Notes: generated by a model not told the origin, from the letters alone. Counted from the first letter of the stretch, positions 25,857 to 34,326 are shown. The stretch: DNA of 64,000 nucleotides from JAZDOK01 sp043798715 (GCA_043798715.1 JAZDOK010000034.1:1-64000), one strand, 5' to 3'. Numbers and translations: made by a program.

Positions 25857-26849
25857 TCACTTTTTTTGGAATATCTCTCGAATCTCCCGGATCGCGAGTC
25901 TTTTTTCTTTCTGCAATCGCCGGATTTCTTTTATTTTTTTCAGGGCGTCCTCTGAAAAGAGCTGAAAGCCTCCCGGCGTTTGGCTGGAGGAATAGAGCAG
26001 GCCTTCCTTCGTCCAGAAGCGGATGGTGGGAACGGATTCCCCGCTCATTTTTGACACTTCCCCTATTTTGAGCAGGAGCGCCTTACGCCTGGGGGGCCTT
26101 TCTTCCTTCTGTTCAATCGCCTCAAGGTAAATATTCAGCGATCGAATCACCGCCTCGCAGATGATCTCGTAAAAATCATCCATCGTTCCGTGGAGATCGC
26201 ATTTTTCCAGTGCATCGAGGTATTTCAGGCGGTCTTCCTTCCGAATCAGCGCCGGGGGATAACCTTTCTGAAGAAGTAGGAGATTCATGAGAAGACGCGC
26301 CGTTCTTCCGTTTCCATCTGAAAACGGGTGGATGCTCACCAGTTTATAGTGCGCATCGGCGGCGATGAGAATGGGTGAATCTGAAAGAGGCCCATGGAGC
26401 CATCCCAGGAATTTTTCAATCAGAGAGGGGACTTTCAACGGATTCGGGAGGACCACGCGGGAACCGGCGATTCGCACCGGCATCCTCCTGAAGATACCGG
26501 CGTTCCCGTCGTCAATCCGGTGAAGAATCATCCGGTGGATTTCCCGGATTTCCCGCTCTCCGATGTCGAACCTCTTTTTTCCGGCGAGAGTCTGAATGTA
26601 AGCCAATGCCTCAACATGATTCACGGCTTCGAGGTGCTCTCTTAAGCTCTTTCCGCTCACCGTGAGTCCTTTTTCGACCACCAGGGCCGTCTCCTGACGG
26701 GTGAGGGTGTTTCCTTCGATGGCGTTGGAAGTGTAGGTAAGCTCGATTGTGAACCACTCCTCAAGATTTTTCAACACTTCCGGAGAAAGCGGTCTCAAAG
26801 CGTCGAGCCTTTTTTTCTTTTCTTCAATCCGTCTCAATATGTCTTTCAT
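25857..26849 (-). CDS. Fic-family AMPylator fused to a MerR-type helix-turn-helix
   Basis: 330 residues. Fic core HPFSDGNGRTAR (residues 174-185) is fully canonical, and an N-terminal inhibitory motif SNAIEGN (41-47) marks a self-inhibited class II Fic. The C-terminal 70 residues (LKIGEVSKMSGESVPTIRFW, EGLL, GGFQLFSEDALKKIKEI) are a MerR DNA-binding domain. Fic proteins transfer AMP to hydroxyl side chains; the usual C-terminal partner is a winged helix, so a MerR HTH is unusual and points to autoregulation. A perfect consensus promoter ends about 8 bp before the ATG, so the mRNA is probably leaderless. Confidence 0.88.
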   Translation of the reverse strand: MKDILRRIEEKKKRLDALRPLSPEVLKNLEEWFTIELTYTSNAIEGNTLTRQETALVVEKGLTVSGKSLREHLEAVNHVEALAYIQTLAGKKRFDIGEREIREIHRMILHRIDDGNAGIFRRMPVRIAGSRVVLPNPLKVPSLIEKFLGWLHGPLSDSPILIAADAHYKLVSIHPFSDGNGRTARLLMNLLLLQKGYPPALIRKEDRLKYLDALEKCDLHGTMDDFYEIICEAVIRSLNIYLEAIEQKEERPPRRKALLLKIGEVSKMSGESVPTIRFWTKEGLLYSSSQTPGGFQLFSEDALKKIKEIRRLQKEKRLAIREIREIFQKK

Positions 26850-26856
26850 AGTATCA

Positions 26857-26885
26857 ATTATAAAGTATCACTTAAGAGTTGTCAA
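26857..26885 (-). promoter_or_regulatory. Consensus sigma-70 promoter of the fic-merR gene with direct-repeat operator candidate
   Basis: On the minus strand TTGACA (26880-26885), 17-bp spacer and TATAAT (26857-26862), all consensus. TGATACT occurs twice, on either side of the -10 (26863-26869 and 26849-26855 region), a possible operator. The expected transcription start coincides with the ATG at 26849. Confidence 0.75.
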
Positions 26886-27027
26886 ATGAGGCCTTAGATA
26901 CGCAAGCCTTGGAAAAGTCATCATACAAGTAGATTCTTTGAAACAGGAATTACTGCTACTTTTAGGTGCTTTGATAAAAATGATCTTGAGCCCAGAGAAT
27001 TTGACCCCAAATAATTGGTTGCGCTTA

Positions 27028-27393
27028 TCACCCGAGCGCTGACCAGATCATCTTCTCATCGTTTTTCAAAATACTAAGAATGCCACCCTCCGGACTGGCG
27101 TGCAACATCGCAACAGTTTCCCCCCGATTGTTGCTGATGGCAATGGCCCCGCCGTCTGATACGGCAAACACATTCGCTCCAAGCTCCCCTTGATTGTTGC
27201 GAACGGCAATACCGCCGCCATCTTCATCGGCACTCATATTAACGACAGCCTTCCCCTGGCTGTTGTATAAAGCAAGGCCACCACCTTCTTTTGTTGCTAT
27301 GAGCTTTCCTACTAATCTCCCGTCTGCAGTCACAAAAGATAATCCTCCCGGGGGTATTACAATTTCGTTTGCATGGTTGTCAATTTCTGACAT
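27028..27393 (-). CDS. Glycine-rich beta-repeat protein of unknown function
   Basis: 121 residues made of about four repeats of roughly 22 residues, each with a GGG-I/L-A-hydrophobic core, an N-x-x-G-E/K turn and a hydrophobic strand (GGGLALYNSQGKAVVNM, GGGIAVRNNQGELGANVF, GGAIAISNNRGETVAML). The pattern suggests a small beta-solenoid. No signal peptide. ATG 27393 follows GGAGGG. Isolated between fic and xdhC. I do not recognise a characterised family. Confidence 0.7.
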   Translation of the reverse strand: MSEIDNHANEIVIPPGGLSFVTADGRLVGKLIATKEGGGLALYNSQGKAVVNMSADEDGGGIAVRNNQGELGANVFAVSDGGAIAISNNRGETVAMLHASPEGGILSILKNDEKMIWSALG

Positions 27394-27485
27394 ATATCAA
27401 CACCCTCCTTCTTTATTGACTCCTTGACGTGTTTAAAAACCGCAGGGGGAAAACCTGAAAATCACCCTGCGAGTCGTTTTGTGAC

Positions 27486-28262
27486 TTATTGCTTTTCTTT
27501 CCTCAGCACGGAGATAACCTCGGCCAGGATGCTTACCGCTATTTCGGCGGGGGTCTCGCCGCCGATTTTAAGGCCCACCGGTGCGTGTACCTTCGCGATC
27601 ATTTCTTTCGGTATCCCTTCTTCCCGCAGGGCGTCGAAAATGGCCTTCACTTTTTTTATGCTCCCGATCATGCCCAGGTAGGCCAGGGGTTTCCGGATGC
27701 AGAAACTGAGAGCCTCGCGGTCGTGTTCATGGGAATAGGTGGCTATGACCACGAGAGAGCGCTCATCCAGGGGAAGCGTCGGCAGGATTTCCTCCCAGGG
27801 CCCCACCCAGAGGCGATCGGCGTCCGGGAAACGTTCGGTAGTGGCGAAATCCGGCCGGTCGTCCACGACATTCACGCGCATTCCCAGAATTTTTGCGATG
27901 TTGGCCAAAGGCCGGCCCACGTGTCCGGCTCCGAATATGAATAGGGGAGGGGCCTTCTGCACGGTTTCCACGAAAATCTCCATCTCTCCTCCGCAGAGAG
28001 CGCCGATGCCTTTCTGCGTGAGGTCGTACTTGAGGATACGGGCGGCCTCTCCGCTCTTTAAAATATTGCGGGCCTCCTCAAGGGCCAGCTCCTCCATGCG
28101 GCCTCCGCCGACGGAGCCCACTGTCTTCCCGTCCGCTTTATAGAGCATCTTGGCGCCCGCCTTGCGGGGGGTGCCGCCGGTGGCCGCCGTGACCGTAAGA
28201 AGCACGGCCTCTTCACCGGACTCCAGGCACTTAAGTATCTCTTCGTAAATCTGTCTTTCCAT
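27486..28262 (-). CDS. xdhC: XdhC/CoxI-family molybdenum hydroxylase maturation factor
   Basis: 258 residues. N-terminal XdhC/CoxI domain (VTAATGGTPRKAGAKM, GSVGGGRMEE) and C-terminal XdhC Rossmann domain (FIFGAGHVGRPLANIAKILGMRVNVVDDRPDFA, SHEHDREAL, YLGMIGSIKK). The family inserts the sulfurated molybdenum cofactor into xanthine dehydrogenase-like enzymes. The other accessory genes (mocA, yqeC, a [2Fe-2S] subunit) are 4 kb further on at 32509-34326, separated by mazEF, mscL and an IS. The enzyme's large subunit is not in the window. Confidence 0.92.
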   Translation of the reverse strand: MERQIYEEILKCLESGEEAVLLTVTAATGGTPRKAGAKMLYKADGKTVGSVGGGRMEELALEEARNILKSGEAARILKYDLTQKGIGALCGGEMEIFVETVQKAPPLFIFGAGHVGRPLANIAKILGMRVNVVDDRPDFATTERFPDADRLWVGPWEEILPTLPLDERSLVVIATYSHEHDREALSFCIRKPLAYLGMIGSIKKVKAIFDALREEGIPKEMIAKVHAPVGLKIGGETPAEIAVSILAEVISVLRKEKQ

Positions 28263-28499
28263 ATCAACAATCTCCTATCTCCGGACTTCCGTCCGCTGGC
28301 CCTTGACTCCTGTTTTCTGTATTCTTTTCCTTGAATTCTCCCGCAAAATCATCCTTCCTCTTTTTGGCAGGAGCCGCGGCGGGATCCCGTCATCGCATTC
28401 TGCGGGACCCCGCCAGGGGAGGCGGCAGGATGCGCGGGAAAACCAGGGTATTCGCCCGCCTTGGAATCAAATATTCAAGGCACATGCCTGAGCGTTGAG

Positions 28500-28537
28500 T
28501 TGACAAATAACGGGACATGGGCTATACTTGGTATAGC
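28500..28537 (+). promoter_or_regulatory. Promoter and palindromic operator of mazEF
   Basis: TTGACA (28500-28505), 17-bp spacer, TATACT (28523-28528). The perfect palindrome GCTATAC-TTG-GTATAGC (28521-28537) covers the -10, as expected for MazE/MazEF autorepression. AAGGAGG follows at 28539-28545. The preceding 28263-28499 is non-coding with nothing else evident. Confidence 0.8.
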
Positions 28538-28553
28538 CAAGGAGGAATTTAAT

Positions 28554-28802
28554 ATGGTTACCAGGGTTCAAAAATGGGGCAACAGTCAAGGGCTCCGCGT
28601 GAGTAAGGAAATTTTAGAAAAAGTGAATATCGCCATTGGGGATACCGTTGATGTGAGCGCCAAGGAGGGGGCTATTTTCATCAAGCCTCTTAAACAGTTG
28701 CGGGGTAGATATAGTCTTAAAGACCTGGTCGCTCAAATGCCAAAAGACTATAACCATGCTAAAGAGGGCTGGGGGAAGCCGATGGGGAAGGAAGTTTGGT
28801 AA
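28554..28802 (+). CDS. mazE: MazE-type antitoxin (AbrB/SpoVT fold)
   Basis: 82 residues: N-terminal swapped-hairpin DNA-binding domain with the family signature VQKWGNSQGLRVSKEIL and a C-terminal flexible tail that would wrap MazF. It binds the operator overlapping its promoter and neutralises the toxin. ATG 28554 is placed 8 bp after AAGGAGG. The TAA is immediately followed by the mazF ATG. Confidence 0.9.
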   Translation: MVTRVQKWGNSQGLRVSKEILEKVNIAIGDTVDVSAKEGAIFIKPLKQLRGRYSLKDLVAQMPKDYNHAKEGWGKPMGKEVW

Positions 28803-29138
28803 ATGTCAAATTACACGCCTCGTAAGGGCGACTTGGTTGTTCTCTCGTTTGACCCCCAGGCAGGTCACGAACAAAAAGGCAGAAGACCTGCCCTGATAGT
28901 AAGTAATGATTTATTCAATAAACACACTGGTTTTGCGATAGCCTGTCCGGTAACGAATACGTATCGAAAGATTCCTTTTCATGTGAAAATTCCTTCCGGT
29001 TCATCGCTTACCGGCTTTGTTATGGTTGATCAAGTTAAGTCGATAGATTATCAAAGCCGGCATATCGAGTTTGTTGAAAGAGCTGCACAGGAGTTGATAG
29101 AAGAAGTACTGAGTATTTTAGATGCGTGTATATTTTAA
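28803..29138 (+). CDS. mazF: MazF-type endoribonuclease toxin
   Basis: 111 residues, normal size. PemK/MazF fold: N-terminal PRKGDLVVLSFDPQAGHEQKGRRPALIVS with the catalytic Arg, the central TNTYRKIPFHVKI strand, and VDQVKSIDYQSR with the Thr/Ser-containing second half of the active site. It cleaves mRNA at short recognition sequences. Directly adjacent to mazE (zero-base gap), sharing its autoregulated promoter. Confidence 0.93.
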   Translation: MSNYTPRKGDLVVLSFDPQAGHEQKGRRPALIVSNDLFNKHTGFAIACPVTNTYRKIPFHVKIPSGSSLTGFVMVDQVKSIDYQSRHIEFVERAAQELIEEVLSILDACIF

Positions 29139-29171
29139 TCTTCAATAGATTATTCGAACAGCAGGAGCAGT

Positions 29172-29588
29172 ATGAAAACATTTCTCGCCGGGTTTCTTTT
29201 GCTTTCTGTTGCCGTCTTCGCAATGGCGGGCAATGAACGGGAACTGCTCAAGGATTACCGCGGCAATGTCGTTTTGCCGCCGGAGTTGTACCGGACCTAC
29301 GCCGGTGTCGTTTCCGCCTTTAATAGCGGCAAACAGGAGGAAATAGAGAAGTTCTGTTTTTCCGGAAAAATCAAATTCACGACGACGCCCCGGGCTGCAA
29401 AACCTGAGTACGGCCAGGACATCAACCTGCCATTCCTGAAGGATGGTTTTGACAAGTTCATCTTAAACCTGCGAAAAGACAGCGATAAAGAATACCTGAT
29501 CAGAACGGGAACAACAGCGTTGTGGTTTTTACTGTGTGATGACGGCAAGTGGAAGCTGGTAAAATATCTGGACAAGCCAATCATGTAG
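29172..29588 (+). CDS. Small secreted protein of unknown function
   Basis: 138 residues with a clear signal peptide (about 1-17, ending VFAMAG). The mature part has no known motif; it contains a beta-rich C-terminus (TALWFLLCDDGKWKLVKYLDKP) reminiscent of NTF2/DUF4878-like folds, an impression only. It starts 33 bp after mazF with GCAGGAGC as ribosome binding site. Confidence 0.6.
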   Translation: MKTFLAGFLLLSVAVFAMAGNERELLKDYRGNVVLPPELYRTYAGVVSAFNSGKQEEIEKFCFSGKIKFTTTPRAAKPEYGQDINLPFLKDGFDKFILNLRKDSDKEYLIRTGTTALWFLLCDDGKWKLVKYLDKPIM

Positions 29589-29682
29589 GAGCGCCCAACT
29601 TTAAAAAGCATGGAAACTATGTTATAATGTGGGGAATAGATTTCCAGAGACAACCTGATTTCGTCGCGAAGGAGAGTGTAAA

Positions 29683-30111
29683 ATGGGAATGATCAAGGAA
29701 TTCAAGGAATTCGCCATGCGCGGGAATGTCGTGGATATGGCTGTAGGCATCATCATCGGCGGTGCATTCGGCAAGATCATCAGCTCCCTGGTCAATGACG
29801 TGATCATGCCGCCGATTGGCCTTCTCCTGGGGAACGTCGATTTTGCCGGCCTGGCGATTACGCTCAGGGGGAAAACAGAGGGGGCCGAGGCGGTCGCCAT
29901 TAAATACGGTTTGTTCATCAACACCATCCTGGACTTTATCCTCGTGGCTTTTGCGATCTTCATCGTCATCAAGCAGATGAATCGCTTCAGGGAAAAAAAG
30001 GAGGCACAGCCGGCCGCTCCGACGACCAGGGAATGTCCGAAATGTTTTTCCGCCATTTCGATTAAGGCGACGCGCTGCCCGAACTGCACTTCAGAACTTC
30101 AGGCCTCGTAA
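29683..30111 (+). CDS. mscL: Large-conductance mechanosensitive channel MscL with C-terminal zinc ribbon
   Basis: 142 residues. Canonical MscL N-terminus (KEFKEFAMRGNVVDMAVGIIIGGAFGKII) with the glycine-rich pore helix, then the second membrane helix (NTILDFILVAFAIFIVIKQMNRF). Instead of the usual short helical tail it ends in a C4 zinc ribbon (CPKCFSAISIKATRCPNC, about 120-137). Similar ribbons exist in some environmental MscLs. The pore releases osmolytes on hypo-osmotic shock. Monocistronic. Confidence 0.93.
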   Translation: MGMIKEFKEFAMRGNVVDMAVGIIIGGAFGKIISSLVNDVIMPPIGLLLGNVDFAGLAITLRGKTEGAEAVAIKYGLFINTILDFILVAFAIFIVIKQMNRFREKKEAQPAAPTTRECPKCFSAISIKATRCPNCTSELQAS

Positions 30112-30266
30112 ATAAAACGCAAGATTTTTCTCAGGGGACCGATCTGGCGCGGCTTTTCGCAGAAAAAGTAAAATTTTCATCCTTGAGAATCCGGGAGAAG
30201 AGGGAAGAACCTGAGGGAATCAGGAAAGGCGCCAATTATTACCGACTCCTGTAGTTATGGTGAAAA

Positions 30267-31319
30267 ATGAAAATCACGTTGTTTGTTCTTCTGTCTCTCC
30301 TGATGGTTTATTCCCCGGTTTGCGCCGAGGATCGCTCACCTGTAGCCCGGCAAGAGGAAGTGGCGCCGCAAGGAGAATATGCAAAGATCGATACGTCGGG
30401 AATTATTCGCGACATGAAGATCCTGGATGGCGGCGATAAAGCGGCGCGAGAAGCGCTCATTAAAAAGATCAAGAAGGCTCCCGGAGATTATGCGCCTCCC
30501 GTATTTATTTCTATGGCGCAGTGCCTCTATGAGAAGCAGGATTACGAAGGCGCTTATTTCTGGTTCTGCTTCGGCCGCCTGCGCGGGAGATACGACGCCG
30601 CTCGATGCGCCGATGTCAGCGCGCGGGAGGGCATTGATGCCATGATTATCAATGTAAATCCCGAGCTGCGAAAGTATCCCGCCACGCTCAAAAACCCCGA
30701 TGACATCGTCACGCTGGCGAAGCGAATCGTCAGGCTGGATGAAGCCATGCCCTACCGTTACGATCATCGCTGGCTGAATTTACACGGCATGGGCGCTTTC
30801 ATCGGCGGCAAACAGCCGCTCAGTCTTCCGGAATCAGAATGGACGGCCATGGCCGGGGAAGTGCGGAAAGACTTTCTGAAGGGCGCAGAAGAGTTGGCCG
30901 TTGCATTAAAGAAGAAAAAGATGAAGGAGCCCAGCCCGACACCAGTCCAAACACTGGAACAGAGACTTCGGGATTTCGCCCTGGATCCCAATGAGGTGAA
31001 GAGTTTTCTCGATCTCATAAAGCGCTGCCTTACTGCAGACGACAAGCAAAAATTCTCTTCGCTCATGGATTTTCCCATAACGATCATGCTCTATGGGAAA
31101 CGCGTAAAAATAAAAAACAAGGGTGAGTTTGTCAAAAACTACAACGAAATAATCAATGCCAAAGTCAGAAAATCCGTGTCCCGGCAAAAATATGAGGATT
31201 TATTCATCAACTGCCAGGGCGTGATGATCGGCAATGGAGAAATCTGGTTTAATTCCATCGTTGAGAATCCCAAAACAAACCAGAAAACAGAATTAAAAAT
31301 TATCGCTATCAATAATTGA
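30267..31319 (+). CDS. Secreted protein of unknown function
   Basis: 350 residues with an N-terminal signal peptide (about 1-20, ending PVCAED). The middle has helical repeat character (LIKKIKKAPGDYAPPVFISMAQCLYEKQDYEGAYFWF, Sel1/TPR-like). The C-terminal 120 residues look like an NTF2-like fold (YGKRVKIKNKGEFVKNYNEIINAKVRKS). ATG 30267 has only a weak ribosome binding site. No family is recognised. Followed at 31320-31405 by non-coding DNA and the IS630 element. Confidence 0.6.
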   Translation: MKITLFVLLSLLMVYSPVCAEDRSPVARQEEVAPQGEYAKIDTSGIIRDMKILDGGDKAAREALIKKIKKAPGDYAPPVFISMAQCLYEKQDYEGAYFWFCFGRLRGRYDAARCADVSAREGIDAMIINVNPELRKYPATLKNPDDIVTLAKRIVRLDEAMPYRYDHRWLNLHGMGAFIGGKQPLSLPESEWTAMAGEVRKDFLKGAEELAVALKKKKMKEPSPTPVQTLEQRLRDFALDPNEVKSFLDLIKRCLTADDKQKFSSLMDFPITIMLYGKRVKIKNKGEFVKNYNEIINAKVRKSVSRQKYEDLFINCQGVMIGNGEIWFNSIVENPKTNQKTELKIIAINN

Positions 31320-31405
31320 CGACATGAGGTCATAACGGAGGTGACCTGGATACTGAGGGTTCCCCAAGCGGTCGCCATTTTTCTGTTACGGAAAATGATT
31401 GGAAC

Positions 31406-32514
31406 TATTGATACCTGTATAAATAAAGTCCTATCGGAGGCATAAAAAAAGTGGGTTGTGTTCTATGAAGGAACGAAGCAAACATCCTCTTCGTTGGAGC
31501 GACCGGCCATGACGACGCGCGGCAGTAGCCAAGCTTTCCACGTCCAGATACGGATTGTTGGCCAGGGGATTGGTCTTCAGGTAGCCCCAGACGAATTCCA
31601 CTGGATTGAGTTCCGGGGCATAAGGGGGGAGAAACTCAACTCCAACTGCCGGGAAGGTAGAAAGGAAAGTTGTTACCGACTTCGCCCGGTGGCAGTTCAG
31701 TCGGTCCCAAATCACCAAGAATGGTTTCCCTTTAAGTTGTCTGGAAAGTTGCTGGAGGAACGAGAGAACCAAAGAGGTGTTGATATTGGCGTCAGGGTGC
31801 AATCGAAAACAGCAACGAACCCCGTTGCGCTCAGGGGGAACATACAGCGCAGCGATCGCCGTGACCTTCTGGTGGGAGCGACCCCGTTGATACAAGACCG
31901 GAGTTGCCCCTTTAGGCGCCCAAGTGCGCCGAACCAATGGCGCCATCATGAATCCCGACTCGTCCACGAACACCAAGGCGGCTTTCAGGCGTGCGGCGTT
32001 TTTTTTACTCGGGGCCATTCCTCCTTGACCCAACGATGGATCTCCTCTTCGTCGCGCTCCACTGCGCGGCGTTGGGGCTTCTGGGGGCTCCATCCCAGAG
32101 CGTGTAGGAGACGGCCAATATGATCCACATGATAACAGATCCCGAACCGGTTCTGGATGAGTTGAGCCACGCGGGGGCAGGTCCACAAGTCGGTGGGGAA
32201 CCCAGCGGCCTTCGCGCCCCGGGAAAGTGCTTTCTCCAATTTCCTCTGGGTCTTCTCATCCAGTTTAGAGGGACGGCCAGGGGTAGGGCGCGCCTTCAGG
32301 CCGCCGTCGCCGCAGTTCCGGAAGGAAGCATTCCATCGCCGAACGCTACGCCGATCGCATCCGACGAATCGCGCGACCTCCACCGGGGGGTGACCCTGTT
32401 TAAGGAGCTCGATGGCGCGGAGTCTACGTCGTTCCAAGTCTTGTGGGCTTCCAGGTGGTCTCATAGGACACCTCCTGCCCACAGTATAGGACATTACTTA
32501 TGCAGTTGTCAATA
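31406..32514 (-). mobile_element. IS630-family insertion sequence with TA target duplication
   Basis: 29-bp imperfect terminal inverted repeats (31406-31434 and 32486-32514, about 24 of 29 matching, core GTCCTAT) bracket a transposase gene. TA stands at both outer ends, the standard IS630/Tc1 target duplication. Removing the element rejoins the flanks as a TAG stop codon for the mocA gene on the minus strand: the insertion is exactly in that codon. Confidence 0.85.
31431..32464 (-). CDS. IS630 transposase, two frames joined by a probable -1 frameshift
   Basis: About 344 residues if fused. The first frame (from ATG 32464, AGGAGG six bases upstream, ending at 31985) has the helix-turn-helix (VARFVGCDRRSVRRWNASF) and linker. 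The second frame (stop 31431) has the DDE catalytic domain: FVDESGF, VIWDRLNCHRAK and PELNPVEFVWGYLK. The frames overlap across a run of eight A on the coding strand (31999-32006), and the offset is -1, the classical programmed-frameshift arrangement of many IS630 members. Both halves look intact, so the element may be active. Confidence 0.85.
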
Positions 32515-33114
32515 ACCCCTGGATTCCAAGTCCGAGGGGGTGTCGAAGTCCCATAGAAGTTCCGCCCGCAAAACGGGGACTATCTCAATATCGGAGGGAT
32601 TCTCCACGAGGAGACTCCGCCCACCTTCGTCCCCTCGAAGCGCCCGGAGCAACCGGAAATATTTGTTCCCAAACAGCACCGGGTGTCCTCGCTTTTTCTT
32701 GAATGCCGGGTAGACGATCCCTTTCCCGCTTTTCTTGTAAGATGCGATGATCCGATTCACCACTTCGGCGGTAAGGTTCGGCTGGTCCCCGAGGGCGATA
32801 AGGACTGCCTCCGCCTGGGGGGAGACGGAGCTTAAGCCAGCCCGGATGGAGGTGCTCATCCCCTCCCGGAAGTGCCGGTTGAGAACGATTTTTACCCTTG
32901 GATCGGTGATCTTCAGAGAATCCAGAATCTTCTCGAAGCCGTGCCCCAGCACCAGTACTATCTCCCCGACTTCCGACGCGATAAGGGCCGAAAGTGATTT
33001 TTCCAGCATGGTCTCCTCCCCGAAGAGGAGGAGCTGTTTCATCTCCCCCATCCGGGTGGACTCCCCCGCCGCCAGGAGAAGTGCGGAAATCAGGCTCCCT
33101 TGCCCAGATCCCAT
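32509..33114 (-). CDS. mocA: MocA-type molybdenum cofactor nucleotidyltransferase
   Basis: About 201 residues. NTP-transferase motif LLLAAGESTRMGEMKQLL with the conserved lysine, LILGDQPNL-type Asp motif (ALGDQPNLTAEVVNRI), and YPAFKKKRGHPVLFG. The family transfers CMP (or GMP) to molybdopterin. ATG 33114 overlaps the end of yqeC by 25 bp and fits the start of the fold. The stop codon (TTATTGA) is supplied by the IS630 right end; before the insertion the frame ended with TAG one codon earlier, so the protein differs only by an extra tyrosine. Confidence 0.88.
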   Translation of the reverse strand: MGSGQGSLISALLLAAGESTRMGEMKQLLLFGEETMLEKSLSALIASEVGEIVLVLGHGFEKILDSLKITDPRVKIVLNRHFREGMSTSIRAGLSSVSPQAEAVLIALGDQPNLTAEVVNRIIASYKKSGKGIVYPAFKKKRGHPVLFGNKYFRLLRALRGDEGGRSLLVENPSDIEIVPVLRAELLWDFDTPSDLESRGY

Positions 33115-33866
33115 ATCCCCCCCGAAAGATAATCTCCCCGTAAAACCACCCGGGTCACCCGGGGATCGGGGGCAATCCCATGGCTGACCTCCAGAGCCCA
33201 CTGGAGCTCCGGAAAACCGTCCACTTTGTTCAGGATCACCGTCACCCTGCCCGGCTGAGCCCGCTCCAGGTAGCCTCCGGGACTGGTGATGAGGTGAACC
33301 ACTGATTCAGGCGTTATGAGTTCGCCTTCCTGGAGGCCGAGCACTTTGGCCGCCAGGGCCGGCCGGTGGACATATTCCTCCGAAAGGGGCCGACCAACGC
33401 AGTCAAGCCCGACCACCACCAGGATCTGCGTGGTGGCCGAAGGGATGACCGGCTCATGAGGAGCGTATCCCTTCAATGACTTCATCCTGGCCCCGTCCGC
33501 CTCCACCAGAACGACATCCGTTTCTGCAAGATTCAACAGCTTGCCTATGAAATCGCCGCTTAATCCGTCAAGCTTGCCTTCCGGAGAACAGCTCCTGGCA
33601 GCCAGGACACTGGGAAATTTATGAAGGGTTTCCCGCACCTGCCCGAGGAGAGTCTCCTCATCCTCATCTATGATAAGGGGAAGATCCTCTACGTCGGGTT
33701 TTTTGAGGTGGGTGGTGGTGGTCAGGATGGCCTTAAAGCCTCGTCGGGCCAATTCCCCGGCCAGGAGAAAGAGCAGGGTGGTTTTTCCCCCGCTCCCGGT
33801 GATGGAGATTATTTCCTTCTTTTCAATGCCGAAAATTTCACTTAAGAGGCGGCTACGAAGTGGCAT
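33090..33866 (-). CDS. yqeC: YqeC-like selenium-dependent hydroxylase accessory protein
   Basis: 258 residues. N-terminal P-loop SITGSGGKTTLLFLLAGEL (about 21-39), TTTTHLKKP, and VLVEADGARMKSLKGYAPHEPVIP, the signature of the putative selenium-dependent hydroxylase accessory protein YqeC, followed by VILNKVDGF. Its genomic partners in other bacteria are mocA, xdhC and the molybdenum hydroxylase subunits, exactly as here. It overlaps the [2Fe-2S] gene upstream by 14 bp and mocA downstream by 25 bp, so the three form one operon. Confidence 0.88.
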   Translation of the reverse strand: MPLRSRLLSEIFGIEKKEIISITGSGGKTTLLFLLAGELARRGFKAILTTTTHLKKPDVEDLPLIIDEDEETLLGQVRETLHKFPSVLAARSCSPEGKLDGLSGDFIGKLLNLAETDVVLVEADGARMKSLKGYAPHEPVIPSATTQILVVVGLDCVGRPLSEEYVHRPALAAKVLGLQEGELITPESVVHLITSPGGYLERAQPGRVTVILNKVDGFPELQWALEVSHGIAPDPRVTRVVLRGDYLSGGIWDLGKGA

Positions 33867-34326
33867 GGCTTTGTGCAGCGCGTGCTACGGCGGCGATGAT
33901 CTTCTGGTAGCCGGTGCAGCGGCACAGGTTTCCGGCGAGGGCCCGCCGGATTTCCTCCCTCGACGGGGACGGATTTTTATCCAGGAGGGCTTTCGCCGAA
34001 AGAATCATTCCAGGGGTGCAGAAGCCGCACTGCACCGCTCCTTCCTCTAAAAAGGCCTTTTGGAGAGGATCCGGCCCGTTCTCGGAAAGGGCCTCAATTG
34101 TAACGACCTTTTTCCCCTGGAGGGAGCCGGCCAGGACCAGGCAGGCATTTACCGCCTCTCCGTCAAGAAGGACCGTGCAGGCCCCGCAGTCTCCCACCCC
34201 GCAGCCCTCCTTGGTGCCGGTGAGACCGAGCCTCTCCCGGAGCAGGTGAAGCAGGGTCATTCTGGCCGGAACCGTGAGCACGGACTTTTTCCCGTTTACC
34301 GTGAATTCAAGTGCAATATCTTCCAT
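33853..34326 (-). CDS. [2Fe-2S] small subunit of a xanthine dehydrogenase/CO dehydrogenase-type molybdenum hydroxylase
   Basis: 157 residues, normal for the CoxS/XdhC-type subunit. Plant-ferredoxin cluster at C42, C47, C50 and C62 (GCGVGDCGACTVLLDG) and the four-helix second cluster at C100, C103, C135 and C137 (QCGFCTPGM, NLCRCTGY). It passes electrons from the molybdenum centre to FAD. The FAD and molybdopterin subunits are absent from the window, so the subunit either pairs with genes elsewhere or is a remnant. Confidence 0.9.
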   Translation of the reverse strand: MEDIALEFTVNGKKSVLTVPARMTLLHLLRERLGLTGTKEGCGVGDCGACTVLLDGEAVNACLVLAGSLQGKKVVTIEALSENGPDPLQKAFLEEGAVQCGFCTPGMILSAKALLDKNPSPSREEIRRALAGNLCRCTGYQKIIAAVARAAQSHATS

